Assembly: GCA_030688365.1 (NCBI GenBank) | Contig: JAUYIE010000004.1 | Coordinates: forward strand, 1-64,000 | DNA: 64,000 nucleotides | Direction of reading: 5' to 3' | Source: a bacterium | GTDB lineage: Bacteria; Patescibacteria; ABY1; JACQRZ01 | Shown here: in pieces, positions 7,449 to 16,812 of the stretch | Position numbering within the stretch: the first letter of the stretch is position 1 | How the letters are laid out: the number at the start of each line of letters is the position of its first letter | Translations under genes and position numbers: made by a program | Notes under the pieces: generated by a model | Told to the model about the DNA's origin: nothing | Databases searched by the model: none | What the model saw: only the letters and a program-made list of their open reading frames with translations

Positions 7449-8672
7449 TTATGGTAAATAATTCAATGGATCAACCGGTATACCATTAAGACGTATCTCA
7501 AAATGAAGGTGAGGTCCTGTGGTGTATGGCCCTGATCCTGTTGTTCGTGGGGTACCGCCGGAATATCCAATGATCGTACCTTTTTTTACGTATGTATCTT
7601 GTTTGACGGTCATAGCAGAAACATGACCATAAACCGATGCCAATCCTTTATCATGGAGAAGCATAATATATGCATAGGCCTTGCCATTCATGTGTGTACG
7701 TGCTACATACCCATCCTCAACAGCACGAATAGGTGTACCTTGATATGCGCGAATATCTATTGCGCCATGTTCAAATAAATACCTAAATGGATACTCGGGA
7801 TCTTTAAAATATGTCGATATTCCACGAGTTGGATCCACCGGCCACATCATACTTACAGCATTACCCGTAGAAAGTATTTTCAATTTGTCTTGCTTCGTCC
7901 GCTCGAGGTTTGAAATATCTGCGTCAATACGTGCCTGTTCAGACCGCGCCTCGCTAAGTAACTGATCATACTTTTCAGCCGACAATATTGATTGGACGAC
8001 AAGTGCTTGCTTTGCCGTACGTTGCTCTTCTAATTGATCTTTGTCTTTGGATAGCTGATCTCGTAACTCAATCTGTCTCTTTTTATTATTTTCTAAACCC
8101 ATTTTTTGTACATTCAGCTCACTTCGTAAAACCTTTAGACGAGCAATCCCCTTCCCTAGTTCGCCTTGAGATTCTTCCAAATAACGCACCTGATCAAAAA
8201 ATTCTGACAATGAGTCATTGGTAAGTAGAATTTCTACCAAATCCTTTTGATCCTCTACGTATACCTGTCTAATAAACTCGGCTAATTGGCCTTTGAGGAC
8301 ACTTACCTGCTCTTCCCGTTTTCCAATCTCTAAATCGGTCTGCTGAATTTCCAAATCTAATTGCTCAACTTCCTGTTTTGACGCTTCAAGATCTAATGTC
8401 ACTTTTTCAATTTCATCCTCCGTTATTGCTAAAACATTTTCCAGCGTTGAAGCTTCTTGTCGCTTTTTAGTTATGTTTTGTTCATATGTTTGAATGCGCG
8501 TACGTAATGTTGAAACGCTAGCTTTCTTGTCCTTAATTTGATCATTGAGCTCCAGGACAGTGACATCAGTGTCACTTAAAGTGTTATCAGTACTTGAAAA
8601 TCCCAAATGCGGAACGGCAAATGGTACTATGAGTATTAATAAAATTATGACTCCAAAAACGCGTCTATACAT
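7449..8672 (-). CDS. Murein hydrolase activator / M23 peptidase, EnvC-like
   Basis: A 407-residue envelope protein. A hydrophobic N-terminal segment (VFGVIILLILIVPFAVP) acts as signal or anchor. Residues about 40-260 form a long coiled coil rich in Glu, Gln and Lys, and residues about 285-405 form an M23 LytM-type domain. In that domain HGAIDIRA, MLLHDKGLASVYGHV and GPHLHFEIRLNG supply the zinc-site histidines and aspartate (HxxxD and HLHFE). The usual architecture is that of EnvC/NlpD-like proteins that cut or control cutting of peptidoglycan at division. Because the HLHFE and HxxxD motifs are intact, direct endopeptidase activity is possible. gltX lies upstream in the same direction. Confidence 0.92.
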   Translation of the reverse strand: MYRRVFGVIILLILIVPFAVPHLGFSSTDNTLSDTDVTVLELNDQIKDKKASVSTLRTRIQTYEQNITKKRQEASTLENVLAITEDEIEKVTLDLEASKQEVEQLDLEIQQTDLEIGKREEQVSVLKGQLAEFIRQVYVEDQKDLVEILLTNDSLSEFFDQVRYLEESQGELGKGIARLKVLRSELNVQKMGLENNKKRQIELRDQLSKDKDQLEEQRTAKQALVVQSILSAEKYDQLLSEARSEQARIDADISNLERTKQDKLKILSTGNAVSMMWPVDPTRGISTYFKDPEYPFRYLFEHGAIDIRAYQGTPIRAVEDGYVARTHMNGKAYAYIMLLHDKGLASVYGHVSAMTVKQDTYVKKGTIIGYSGGTPRTTGSGPYTTGPHLHFEIRLNGIPVDPLNYLP

Positions 8673-8691
8673 GAGTCTGACAAGCTAATGA

Positions 8692-10206
8692 CTAATGAAA
8701 ATTAATTAAAAAAGAAATTGCATTTGCTATTCTTTCAAGTGTTTTTTCTTTACCTAATGCGTCAGCTATCTCAAATGGTCCGGGGCTATTCTGTTGTCCG
8801 CTCAATGCTACCCGTAGTGGCCATAAAACAGCACCATTTTTGAGTCCTTTATTGGTAATTTCAGTTTTAATGGCCATTTCAATAGAAGGTGTCGTAAAAT
8901 CAGCATCTTTCATCTGTTTTATTATATCACGTCCGAGTCCTAGCATTTCGCAAGTCTCTTCTTTGGATTTATCTTTCCATGATAACAAGTGCGGGTCATA
9001 TTCCAATGTGTCAGTCAGACAAAATGCAATATGCGGCGGAATCTCGGAAAGGACTTTTGCTCTGTCTTGCTCAAGGGCAATATATTTTTCTAGCAAATCC
9101 CGCGATATAGTTTCCTTATTTGCATTGATAACAAAGCTTGTTGCCTTCATTATATCATCTTTTGGTAATTCAAGATATCCTTGATCAAACAAGTGTGGAA
9201 GTACACGACTGGTGAGTTCATTAATTGGAAGCGCGCGAATGTAGTGACTATTTAACCATTGTAGTTTTTCAATATTAAAAATTGCTCCAGATTTTTGGAC
9301 TCGTTCAAAACTAAATTGCTCAATAAGCTCGGGTAATGAAAAGATCTCCTGTTCGGTACCTGGATTCCATCCCAGTAGCGCCAAAAAATTTATCAATGCC
9401 TCCGGTAAATACCCTTCTGCACGGTAATCTAACAGTGAAACTTTATTTTTTCTTTTACTCATTTTTGATCTATCGGGATTGAGAATCAATGGAATATGAG
9501 CATATATCGGAGTAGAAAAACCAAGTGCTTTGATAAATAACACCTGTTTGGGAGTATTTGAGAGATGTTCTTCTCCACGGATTACATGAGTTATCTTCAT
9601 CTCGTGATCGTCAATGACCACTGCAAGGCCGTACAGCGGTGTGTGCGTATCTTTTGCAACAACTACATCACCAATCAACGTGCCGTCAAATTCAACGCGA
9701 CCACGAACAAGATCTTCAAAATGAATTTTTTCTGGCGGTATACGAAAACGAAGTACCGACGATGCACCACTTTCAATTCGTTTTTTTACCTCATCATCTG
9801 TCAAATGTGCACATGTTCCATTATAGATTTGTGGATTCTTATTTGATACATTCTGTTTTCGTTGAAATTCAAGCTCTTCTTCGGTACAAAAACAGTGGTA
9901 AAGTGATCTTTGATCGAGTAATTTCTGAAGATACCGCTCATATATATCAGTTCTTTCACTTTGTCTATACGGAGCGTATTGTCCACCACAATCAGGTCCT
10001 TCATCCCAATCCATACCAAGCCACTTAAGTCCTTCCATGATATCATCCTCATATTCCTTTTTTGATCGTTCTTTGTCGGTGTCTTCAATCCTGCACACTA
10101 CCACGCCGTTATTACGACGAGCAAATAAAATATTTACGAGCACCGTACGGACTGTGCCAATATGAAGAAATCCGGTTGGCGATGGCGCAAAGCGTGCTCG
10201 TATCAT
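8692..10206 (-). CDS. gltX: Glutamate--tRNA ligase
   Basis: A 504-residue class I synthetase that charges tRNA-Glu. The ATP-binding HIGH-type motif is HIGT in PSPTGFLHIGTVRT (residues 10-23) and the KMSKR loop is KMSKRKNK (about residue 253). Length fits bacterial GluRS. The family also includes non-discriminating enzymes that charge tRNA-Gln, but this cannot be decided here. It ends 20 bp before the murein hydrolase start, consistent with cotranscription. A 13-bp hairpin containing AGGAGG lies 12 nt upstream of its ATG. Confidence 0.97.
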   Translation of the reverse strand: MIRARFAPSPTGFLHIGTVRTVLVNILFARRNNGVVVCRIEDTDKERSKKEYEDDIMEGLKWLGMDWDEGPDCGGQYAPYRQSERTDIYERYLQKLLDQRSLYHCFCTEEELEFQRKQNVSNKNPQIYNGTCAHLTDDEVKKRIESGASSVLRFRIPPEKIHFEDLVRGRVEFDGTLIGDVVVAKDTHTPLYGLAVVIDDHEMKITHVIRGEEHLSNTPKQVLFIKALGFSTPIYAHIPLILNPDRSKMSKRKNKVSLLDYRAEGYLPEALINFLALLGWNPGTEQEIFSLPELIEQFSFERVQKSGAIFNIEKLQWLNSHYIRALPINELTSRVLPHLFDQGYLELPKDDIMKATSFVINANKETISRDLLEKYIALEQDRAKVLSEIPPHIAFCLTDTLEYDPHLLSWKDKSKEETCEMLGLGRDIIKQMKDADFTTPSIEMAIKTEITNKGLKNGAVLWPLRVALSGQQNSPGPFEIADALGKEKTLERIANAISFLINFH

Positions 10207-10218
10207 ATTTCATATATG

Positions 10219-10248
10219 TTATTGACCTCCTAAAAAGGAGGCCAATAA
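10219..10248 (-). promoter_or_regulatory. 13-bp hairpin ahead of gltX
   Basis: TTATTGACCTCCT (10219-10231) and AGGAGGCCAATAA (10236-10248) form a 13-bp stem (one G-U pair on the minus strand) with a 4-nt loop. It lies between the membrane-protein stop (10260) and the gltX start (10206). No T run follows on either strand, so it is not a standard terminator. On the gltX transcript the 3' arm carries AGGAGG about 19 nt before the ATG, so it could be a processing or translation-control hairpin. Confidence 0.55.
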
Positions 10249-10259
10249 CGGCTTATCAG

Positions 10260-11405
10260 TTAAGGGGTTTGTATCGGATATCCACTATTGACATCTTGTA
10301 AACCACCGGCAGGCTGAAGATTGAGAGTATCTAGCGATGAAGCAGGTTGATTATCTAAAGATGATGGTACTGTAGTATTCGATCCTTGAAGTATACGTTG
10401 TAAGTCATCTGCAGACGTGGGACAAATGTCAGGCGTAAACGTATATACTATCTTTGGAAGGAAGGTAAATAGACCATCTACGTTTAGTGCCGCATTTTGT
10501 GCAATAGGAAGCAATATTGATACCACCCCACCTTTAAACAGATTTGCAAGGTTGGTTCTCGCTTGACATGTCAGTAGTGATGATATCCAAACAAATATTC
10601 CAATGACCAATCCGACTATGGCAAAAAATATGAGTGAATGTTTTTCCCCTTTAAAATAATGAAATTCCTGATTACGTGGTAATGCTACCAAATCCTCATA
10701 ACGAATATAATCAAATATTACGAAAAACGGAATTACGAGAATCATGTACGCCCCAAATAACAACGCAAACAAGACTCCACCTATTACAGGGACTGCAAGA
10801 AAAAGAAGGATAATAAGTGAAATGGCAAAAATGATTCCCACAAGACCAACATAGCGTCCCAGAGTTGCAAACCAGACTCCACGGGTTATATAACGACTGT
10901 ACGCGATTGCTTCAATACCTCGTTTTCCTTCTCCTACCAAAATATATACGCCAAAATACAGCCATACAACCATTAATATTGGTAAAACAATGGTAATAGA
11001 ACTTCCATATGTTGCAAGACCACCAAGTATACTTATCCACAATAGCGATAAGTATACTGGTTTTGCTTGCTCAAGTGCTTGTTTGATTGTCAGAATTGAT
11101 TCGTTTCTATGCTTTACTACATGTAGCATTGCGGTAAAAATCAATGCATATCCAAAATATGATGCAAATTGAATCAACGTGTTTATAACCTCAATAAAGG
11201 ATTTTATTGTTTGCGATGAATGTAAAACGAGAAAATTCAATAACGACGTGAGCCCCAATGCGATCAAAAAAACAATTCCAATACATATACTCAAGGAGAC
11301 CAGCGGACTCATCAATCGCTTATATGTTACCCATGTTCGTCCGAGTAATGATCCCATCCCGGGAAGGTTCACAACCGGGACTGCTCCTGATGGCAGTTGT
11401 TCCAT
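10260..11405 (-). CDS. Multi-pass membrane protein of unknown function
   Basis: A 381-residue integral membrane protein with about seven hydrophobic segments, for example IGIVFLIALGLTSLLNFLVL, VLPILMVVWLYFGVYILVG, YVGLVGIIFAISLIILLFLA, GGVLFALLFGAYMILVI and FFAIVGLVIGIFVWIS. The last 100 residues are outside the hydrophobic part and rich in Ser, Thr, Asn and Pro. Such proteins are common next to tRNA and synthetase genes in Patescibacteria, but I cannot assign a function. Its gene runs toward gltX and may share a transcript with it across a hairpin. Confidence 0.8.
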   Translation of the reverse strand: MEQLPSGAVPVVNLPGMGSLLGRTWVTYKRLMSPLVSLSICIGIVFLIALGLTSLLNFLVLHSSQTIKSFIEVINTLIQFASYFGYALIFTAMLHVVKHRNESILTIKQALEQAKPVYLSLLWISILGGLATYGSSITIVLPILMVVWLYFGVYILVGEGKRGIEAIAYSRYITRGVWFATLGRYVGLVGIIFAISLIILLFLAVPVIGGVLFALLFGAYMILVIPFFVIFDYIRYEDLVALPRNQEFHYFKGEKHSLIFFAIVGLVIGIFVWISSLLTCQARTNLANLFKGGVVSILLPIAQNAALNVDGLFTFLPKIVYTFTPDICPTSADDLQRILQGSNTTVPSSLDNQPASSLDTLNLQPAGGLQDVNSGYPIQTP

Positions 11406-11500
11406 AGCTAAAAGTATTTAAAAATAAAATATGACAAGCAATATTTTCGGGCTCAAGTAAATCGTTCTTAGAACATAGAAAATCCAGCTCAGAAACGCTG

Positions 11501-11576
11501 TGGTGCGCCCAGCAGGAATCGAACCTGCAACCACTGGCTTAAAAGGCCATTGCTCTGCCGATTGAGCTATGGGCGC
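11501..11576 (-). tRNA. tRNA-Lys (anticodon TTT)
   Basis: On the minus strand the gene begins GCGCCCATAGCTC and ends TGGGCGC plus discriminator A plus an encoded CCA. All four arms fold; the anticodon loop is CTTTTAA, giving TTT for lysine. The top pair of the anticodon stem is an A/G mismatch. Length is 76 nt including CCA. Confidence 0.96.
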
Positions 11577-11756
11577 ACGTGATTCCTCATAAATAATATA
11601 CTAAAGTTGGTAAAATGACAAGTTTTTCAGTGTCAATTTCGCAGTTATAAGTAAAACGCTACTTATATTTCAACGCATTCAAGGGTAATATTTTTTGATT
11701 GAAGGACGGGGTTCATTTCTACTTTTTAAAATCGTAAATTTTTACTTCAATATTAT

Positions 11757-11781
11757 TAATCGTATCATATTGATACGATTA
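11757..11781. promoter_or_regulatory. 25-bp palindrome upstream of dnaB (operator-like)
   Basis: TAATCGTATCA (11757-11767) and TGATACGATTA (11771-11781) are perfect complements separated by TAT. There is no T run after it, so it is not a terminator. It sits about 20 bp upstream of the predicted dnaB -35 box, a position used by regulators. The binding protein is unknown. Confidence 0.5.
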
Positions 11782-11799
11782 TGCCATGATTTGGTCAGC

Positions 11800-11828
11800 T
11801 TGCACCTATCCCCTTCTTGGCTTACAAT
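11800..11828 (+). promoter_or_regulatory. Promoter of dnaB
   Basis: TTGCAC at 11800-11805 and TACAAT at 11823-11828 are spaced by 17 bp. The predicted start, near 11835, is about 20 nt before the dnaB ATG at 11856. Confidence 0.65.
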
Positions 11829-11855
11829 ACCTGCGCACTTATCCTCTATCATTTT

Positions 11856-13274
11856 ATGGCCAACGAGCTTATTGACCGCATTCCACCTCATAGTGTCGAA
11901 GCCGAGCAATCCTTGCTTGGGGCGCTTTTGATTGATAAAGAAGCGATCCACAAGATGGCGGATATGATCACGGATGAGGATTTTTACAAAGATATCCACC
12001 GTATTATTTTTAGCGCTATGGTGGATCTGTATGCCAAGCATGACCCGATTGACCTTTTGAGTCTTGGTAACCGTCTTGAAGAAAAGAAACAACTCGAAAT
12101 GATTGGCGGACGAAGTTATCTCATCGGGCTTGCCAATAACGTCCCAACGGCCAGCAATGTGGTGCATTATGCTGAAATTGTGCAGAAAAAGTCTACCCTC
12201 CGCCGTCTGCAGGCGGCTGCGTCATATATCATGAAACTATCATTTGAAGAAGAAAATGACGTGGAAGTTACACTGGATGATTCTGAACGAAAGATATTTA
12301 GCGTATCTCAACGACTTTTGAAAAAAGCATTTACGTCTATCCGCGAGGTATTGAGCGATGCGTTTGAGCGCATTGACGACATGCATAAAGAAAAAGGCAA
12401 GCTTCGCGGGCTCACCACCGGATTTTCTGATCTTGATAAAAGTCTTGCAGGACTACAAAAATCCGACCTTTTGATCTTGGCGGCTCGTCCAAGTGTGGGA
12501 AAAACATCGCTTGCACTTGACCTAGCACGTAATGCCGCACTCAATGCGAACGCTTCAGTGGGTTTTTTTAGTCTTGAAATGTCTAAAGATCAACTTGTGG
12601 ATCGTATGATTTGTGCACAAGCCGGAGTAGATCTATGGAAAATGCGTACTGGTAAACTTTCTGACCGCCCTGAATCAGATGATTTTAATCGTATAGGGAC
12701 AGCGATTGATCAACTCTCAAATGCCAAAATATTTATTGATGATACACCTTCCGCCAACATCATGGAAATACGCACAAAGGCACGACGACTAAAAAGTGAA
12801 CATGGTCTTGATTTGATCATACTTGACTATCTACAGCTGATGGAGGGACGTGCTGGAGGCAATGATGGCAGGACACAGGAAGTCTCTGAAATCAGTCGAG
12901 GACTCAAGTCTATCGCTCGTGAGCTTGATGTCCCATTTATCGCCCTTTCACAGCTCAATCGTGCGGTAGAATTATCCAAACCGGCCATTCCCAAAATGGC
13001 ACACTTACGTGAATCCGGCTCTATCGAGCAAGACGCAGATGTCGTGTTGTTTATCTATCGTAAGGCGGCAGATCGAAATTACCGACCTGATCAACTGAAC
13101 GATCAAGATAAGTACACAGCAGAGATTCACATCGCAAAACATCGTAATGGTCCGACCGGTATCGTGAGTCTCTTTTTTGATGAACAACGCGCCTGTTTCC
13201 GTAATCTGGATAGACAACATGGACAGGAAGAAGCCGGTGTCTCCAGTGCGGATTCATTTGATATGTTTTCGTAA
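11856..13274 (+). CDS. dnaB: Replicative DNA helicase
   Basis: A 472-residue DnaB-family helicase that unwinds DNA at the replication fork. The N-terminal DnaB domain starts IPPHSVEAEQSLLGALLID. The RecA-like motor carries Walker A ARPSVGKTSLALD (about residue 210), Walker B LDLIILDYLQLM and ALSQLNRAVE with the downstream GSIEQDADVVLFIYR block. ATG at 11856 is chosen because the protein family starts near MANELIDRIPPHS; an earlier in-frame start would overlap the -10 box. recR follows 12 bp later. Confidence 0.97.
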   Translation: MANELIDRIPPHSVEAEQSLLGALLIDKEAIHKMADMITDEDFYKDIHRIIFSAMVDLYAKHDPIDLLSLGNRLEEKKQLEMIGGRSYLIGLANNVPTASNVVHYAEIVQKKSTLRRLQAAASYIMKLSFEEENDVEVTLDDSERKIFSVSQRLLKKAFTSIREVLSDAFERIDDMHKEKGKLRGLTTGFSDLDKSLAGLQKSDLLILAARPSVGKTSLALDLARNAALNANASVGFFSLEMSKDQLVDRMICAQAGVDLWKMRTGKLSDRPESDDFNRIGTAIDQLSNAKIFIDDTPSANIMEIRTKARRLKSEHGLDLIILDYLQLMEGRAGGNDGRTQEVSEISRGLKSIARELDVPFIALSQLNRAVELSKPAIPKMAHLRESGSIEQDADVVLFIYRKAADRNYRPDQLNDQDKYTAEIHIAKHRNGPTGIVSLFFDEQRACFRNLDRQHGQEEAGVSSADSFDMFS

Positions 13275-13286
13275 ACTCATTGTCAT

Positions 13287-13889
13287 ATGGCATATCCTTC
13301 GCCACTTCGTTTTCTCATTGAACAATTTGCGAGATTTCCCGGTATTGGCGAAAAAACCGCTCAGCGATTTGTCTTTTTTTTATTACGTCAACCCCAAGCG
13401 GATTTGATACGGTTTGCCCGAGCACTCATGGAACTGCATGATTCTATTATCGTGTGTAAAGTGTGTTTCAATTACGCTGAAAAAACGCCATGTGAAATAT
13501 GTGCTGATCCTGCCCGTGACCACGAAACCATCTGTGTGGTAGCATTTAGTCATGAAGTGAGCGCATTTGAGCGTACCGGCGAATACAGAGGCGATTACCA
13601 TGTGTTGGGAGGTAATGTGAACATCCTTGACGGCATCACGCCGGACAAACTCCGTATCAAGGAACTGGTGGAACGCATCACTCATTCAGAAAAAAAAGTA
13701 CGCGAGGTCATTCTCGCGTTTAACCCCGATCTTGAAGGTGAATCAACGGGTTTGTATTTATACAAACTTCTCGCGCCGTATGGGATGAAACTCACTCGTC
13801 TCGCGCGTGGTTTACCTCGTGGGGCTGATATTGAATATGCCGACGAGATCACGCTTGCTGATGCGATAAAGGCACGAAGAGAGGTATAA
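13287..13889 (+). CDS. recR: Recombination mediator protein
   Basis: A 200-residue RecR that helps load RecA at gaps. Seen in order: helix-hairpin-helix RFPGIGEKTAQRFVFFLL (residues 13-30), a zinc finger CKVCFNYAEKTPCEIC, and a TOPRIM domain (ICVVAFSHEVSAFERTGEYR ... LAFNPDLEGESTGLYL), then the Walker-like ending TRLARGLPRGADIEYAD. Length matches the family. The gene is 12 bp after dnaB, so the two probably share a transcript. Confidence 0.97.
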   Translation: MAYPSPLRFLIEQFARFPGIGEKTAQRFVFFLLRQPQADLIRFARALMELHDSIIVCKVCFNYAEKTPCEICADPARDHETICVVAFSHEVSAFERTGEYRGDYHVLGGNVNILDGITPDKLRIKELVERITHSEKKVREVILAFNPDLEGESTGLYLYKLLAPYGMKLTRLARGLPRGADIEYADEITLADAIKARREV

Positions 13890-13936
13890 AAGTATTGACC
13901 TATTATAGACTAGACAAGCCCCAAACGGGACATTTT

Positions 13937-14248
13937 TTATATAGAAGTTATTTGAACTGTAGTAAACGGTTGACGATGGCCATTTTTACGACGATACCGT
14001 ACTTTGGGCTTATATTTTATAATATCAATCTTTTTACCCCTCCCCTGCTCCACAATAGTCGCCTTGACTTGTGCATCACCGATAGTAGGTAATCCAAGCA
14101 CTAAATCATTACCTTCTTCATCTGTCTTAAGCAACACGGTATCAAAGGTGATTTCGTTTGAAGGTTCGCCTTCAATTTTTTCAATCTTAAGCTTGTCCCC
14201 TTCCTTTACAATATATTGTTTTCCCCCTGTTTGAATGACTGCAAACAT
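13937..14248 (-). CDS. rplU: 50S ribosomal protein L21
   Basis: A 103-residue L21 with the typical start MFAVIQTGGKQYIVKEGD and the conserved ending KYKPKVRYRRKNGHRQ. It binds 23S rRNA in the large subunit. The usual partner rpmA (L27) is not next to it: recR lies convergent downstream and a separate promoter upstream, so it is probably transcribed alone. Confidence 0.97.
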   Translation of the reverse strand: MFAVIQTGGKQYIVKEGDKLKIEKIEGEPSNEITFDTVLLKTDEEGNDLVLGLPTIGDAQVKATIVEQGRGKKIDIIKYKPKVRYRRKNGHRQPFTTVQITSI

Positions 14249-14280
14249 ATGTATTTATAACAAAATTGATGTATTGGATC

Positions 14281-14308
14281 AGTATAGCAGGATTTGAGAC
14301 TTTGTAAA
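14281..14308 (-). promoter_or_regulatory. Promoter of rplU
   Basis: On the minus strand TTTACA (complement of 14303-14308) and TATACT (complement of 14281-14286) are spaced by 16 bp. The predicted start lies about 25 nt before the rplU ATG. Confidence 0.6.
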
Positions 14309-14328
14309 GAGTCTATCTACAAAAAGGA

Positions 14329-15366
14329 TCAAACTGACTGTCTTTCTCTATGAAGAGCAAACCACCCTAACAGTATCATAATCAACACAAGGATACCAAA
14401 TCCTATCAACTTTTGGGTGCTTTGTAGAAAAAGAGCACTGATGCCAAAAATACTGGCAAAAGCATAAAGAACCAATACTGCCATTCGTTGAGATAATCCT
14501 GCGTCAAGAAGTCGAAAATGGATATGCTTGCGGTCGGCTTTAAACGGTGAACGTCGCTCTAAAATCATTCTACGGATAATAACCCACACTGCGTCCAATA
14601 TGGGAATACCTAGGATCAGCATAGTTGTCGCAAGTTTTGCACCAGAAACAATAGCGAGAATTCCGAGAAAAAATCCTGCAAGTAGACTGCCACCTTCGCC
14701 CAAAAAAATTGAAGCAGGATGAAAATTGAATACCAAAAAACCAGCGTATGCCCCGGCTACAATAACCGCCAGAAGAGCGGTGGGAAAATTTACAAAAAAG
14801 AATAAACTCAACAGTGTGATAATCACTGCATTGATAATGGTCATACCAGAGACAAGCCCGTCCAGTCCATCAAGAAATTTGGTCGTATACATTACAACCA
14901 TCAACCAGGCAAATGTGAGTAGATCTGACCATGCACCCAAAAAAAATGTTCCACCAAATGGTATTGATATCTGATCAATACCTATACCTCCTTTAACAAT
15001 GACACAGGCCGCGATCATAGGAAAAAAGATCTGTTGCCATGGTTTAAGGTCAAATACATCATCAAGCATTCCCCCAATCACGAGCAACATACCAGCGCCA
15101 GCGATCAAAATAATATCCTGTCCGGCTACATGTGTACCGATGATCTGTGGCCATGATAACGGCGCATAAAGTATATATAAGATCACACTTACCCAAACCC
15201 CTACATAAATTGCAACTCCGCCCCACAAAGGAATTGGCCTTTTGTGAATTTTTCTTTCAACAAGAGGTTTGTCTGTAATATCAAAACGTACCGCAATGGC
15301 TCGTATGATTACAGTAGCGAGCATACTCAATATAAATGCCACTAATGCCACCAAAAAATACATCAT
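14329..15366 (-). CDS. Undecaprenyl-phosphate glycosyl-1-phosphate transferase, WecA/MraY superfamily
   Basis: A 345-residue enzyme with about ten membrane segments that transfers an amino-sugar-1-phosphate from UDP-sugar to undecaprenyl phosphate. Family motifs: GGMLDDVFDLKPWQQ (Mg-binding Asp pair, about residues 97-111), KFLDGLDGLVSGM, FLGEGGSLLAGF and the basic loop RKHIHFRLLDAGLSQ. The HIHFRLL type loop points to WecA/TagO rather than MraY. The start overlaps the cysS stop by 4 bases, so translation may be coupled. It probably feeds the same lipid-linked glycan pathway as the enzymes at 2.5-5.1 kb. Confidence 0.92.
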   Translation of the reverse strand: MMYFLVALVAFILSMLATVIIRAIAVRFDITDKPLVERKIHKRPIPLWGGVAIYVGVWVSVILYILYAPLSWPQIIGTHVAGQDIILIAGAGMLLVIGGMLDDVFDLKPWQQIFFPMIAACVIVKGGIGIDQISIPFGGTFFLGAWSDLLTFAWLMVVMYTTKFLDGLDGLVSGMTIINAVIITLLSLFFFVNFPTALLAVIVAGAYAGFLVFNFHPASIFLGEGGSLLAGFFLGILAIVSGAKLATTMLILGIPILDAVWVIIRRMILERRSPFKADRKHIHFRLLDAGLSQRMAVLVLYAFASIFGISALFLQSTQKLIGFGILVLIMILLGWFALHRERQSV

Positions 15367-16811
15367 ACGGGCCGTATCGTTGATCCATTAGCTGTATCCT
15401 CCACAACAAAACCACGTGACGTAATTTCATCACGGAGACGATCTGATTCAGCCCATTTTTTTGATTTCCTTGCTTTTTCACGTTCATTTGCAAGGATTTG
15501 GATATCGGATGGCACCTCAAATGTCTTCAAATCTGGACGATTCACGCGTAAACCGAACACTGTATCAAATCGTAATATTTCATCATAAATTGCCAAATAA
15601 TCTCTTGCCGATAGGTCTTTTTCTGTCTTGACACGTTTTAAAAAATCAAAAAAGACTGCCATGGCCTTTGGCATATTCATATCATCAGATACAGCATCGC
15701 TAAACTGTTGTGTCACTGATGTCAGTAAGTCAGATAGGTGTGTACTTATCTTTGAGCGAATAACCGCATCTTGCTTTTTTTCACGAATGGTCTGCACCAG
15801 ATTGCATAGATTTTTATACCCTGCTTTTGCCCCGTCCAACGCTTCCCATGTAAAGTTCAATTGCTGACGATAGTGTGCCGACAAATAAAAAAATCTCAAT
15901 TCAAGTGGGTCATATCCTTTTTTTATAATTTCTTCTATGGTAATGAAGTTTCCGAGACTTTTGGCCATCTTGATACCATTGACGGTCAAAAACGCATGAT
16001 GCACCCAAAAATGAGCCAATGGCTTACCTGTCGCAGCCTCACTCTGGGCAATCTCGTTTGTATGGTGAACTGGTATGTGGTCAATACCACCAGTATGGAT
16101 ATCAAACGTTTCTCCTAAATATTTCATACTCATTGCTGAACACTCAATGTGCCAGCCAGGAAAACCATCTCCCCACGGACTTGCCCAATACATAGTATGG
16201 TTGGAAAAATGCCCGACTCGCTTAAACCATAATGCAAAATCATGAGGGTTTTTCTTATATTCTCCCGTTTGCACTTCCGCACGTACAGCTGTTTTTTTAT
16301 CGTCCAGCTTTTGTCTAAATAGACGACCATAGGCCTTAAATGAGTCAATATCAAAATATACCGCCTCTGGTGTATCATACGCAAAACCTTTTTTAATAAG
16401 TGTTTGCACAAGTCCGATTTGTTCGGGGATATGATCAGTCGCTTTACAAATTATATGAGGACGCTCTATATTCAGGGCATCCATTGATGTAAAAAAATGA
16501 TCGGTAAAAAATTCTGCAACATCCCATACCGTTTTACCAAACTTTATCGCGCCTTTTTCCATTTTATCTTCTCCTTCATCCTCATCAGAAGAAAGATGTC
16601 CAACATCAGTGACATTTTGAACATGTTTTACATCATACCCTGACCACTCTAAAATTCTACGTAAAATATCATCACCGACGTACTTTCTACCATGGCCAAT
16701 GTGTGCAAAATCATACACCGTCATACCACAAGTATACATACCCACTTTCCCTTTTTTCATTGGGACAAATTTCTCTTTTTTATTTGACCCGGTATTGTAT
16801 ATTTTTAGCAT
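15363..16811 (-). CDS. cysS: Cysteine--tRNA ligase
   Basis: A 482-residue class I synthetase. The zinc-site cysteine is in MYTCGMTVYDFAHIGHGR, which also holds the HIGH signature (residues 37-40), followed by WASPWGDGFPGWHIECSAMS and the GGIDHIPVHHTNEIAQSEA zinc-ligand block. The KMSKS loop is KMAKSLGNF. A C-terminal DALR-type domain follows. It overlaps the downstream WecA-like gene by 4 bases and starts 1 bp after the stop of the large envelope gene upstream. Confidence 0.97.
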   Translation of the reverse strand: MLKIYNTGSNKKEKFVPMKKGKVGMYTCGMTVYDFAHIGHGRKYVGDDILRRILEWSGYDVKHVQNVTDVGHLSSDEDEGEDKMEKGAIKFGKTVWDVAEFFTDHFFTSMDALNIERPHIICKATDHIPEQIGLVQTLIKKGFAYDTPEAVYFDIDSFKAYGRLFRQKLDDKKTAVRAEVQTGEYKKNPHDFALWFKRVGHFSNHTMYWASPWGDGFPGWHIECSAMSMKYLGETFDIHTGGIDHIPVHHTNEIAQSEAATGKPLAHFWVHHAFLTVNGIKMAKSLGNFITIEEIIKKGYDPLELRFFYLSAHYRQQLNFTWEALDGAKAGYKNLCNLVQTIREKKQDAVIRSKISTHLSDLLTSVTQQFSDAVSDDMNMPKAMAVFFDFLKRVKTEKDLSARDYLAIYDEILRFDTVFGLRVNRPDLKTFEVPSDIQILANEREKARKSKKWAESDRLRDEITSRGFVVEDTANGSTIRPV

Positions 16812-16812
16812 A

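Noticed and set aside
7135..7461. Plus-strand frames across the zinc-ribbon gene
   Set aside because: The minus-strand frame has evenly spaced CxxC pairs and an AGGAGG ribosome site; the plus-strand frames have neither.
13890..13936. Possible terminator between recR and rplU
   Set aside because: CCCC/CGGG gives only three or four pairs before the T run; too weak to call.
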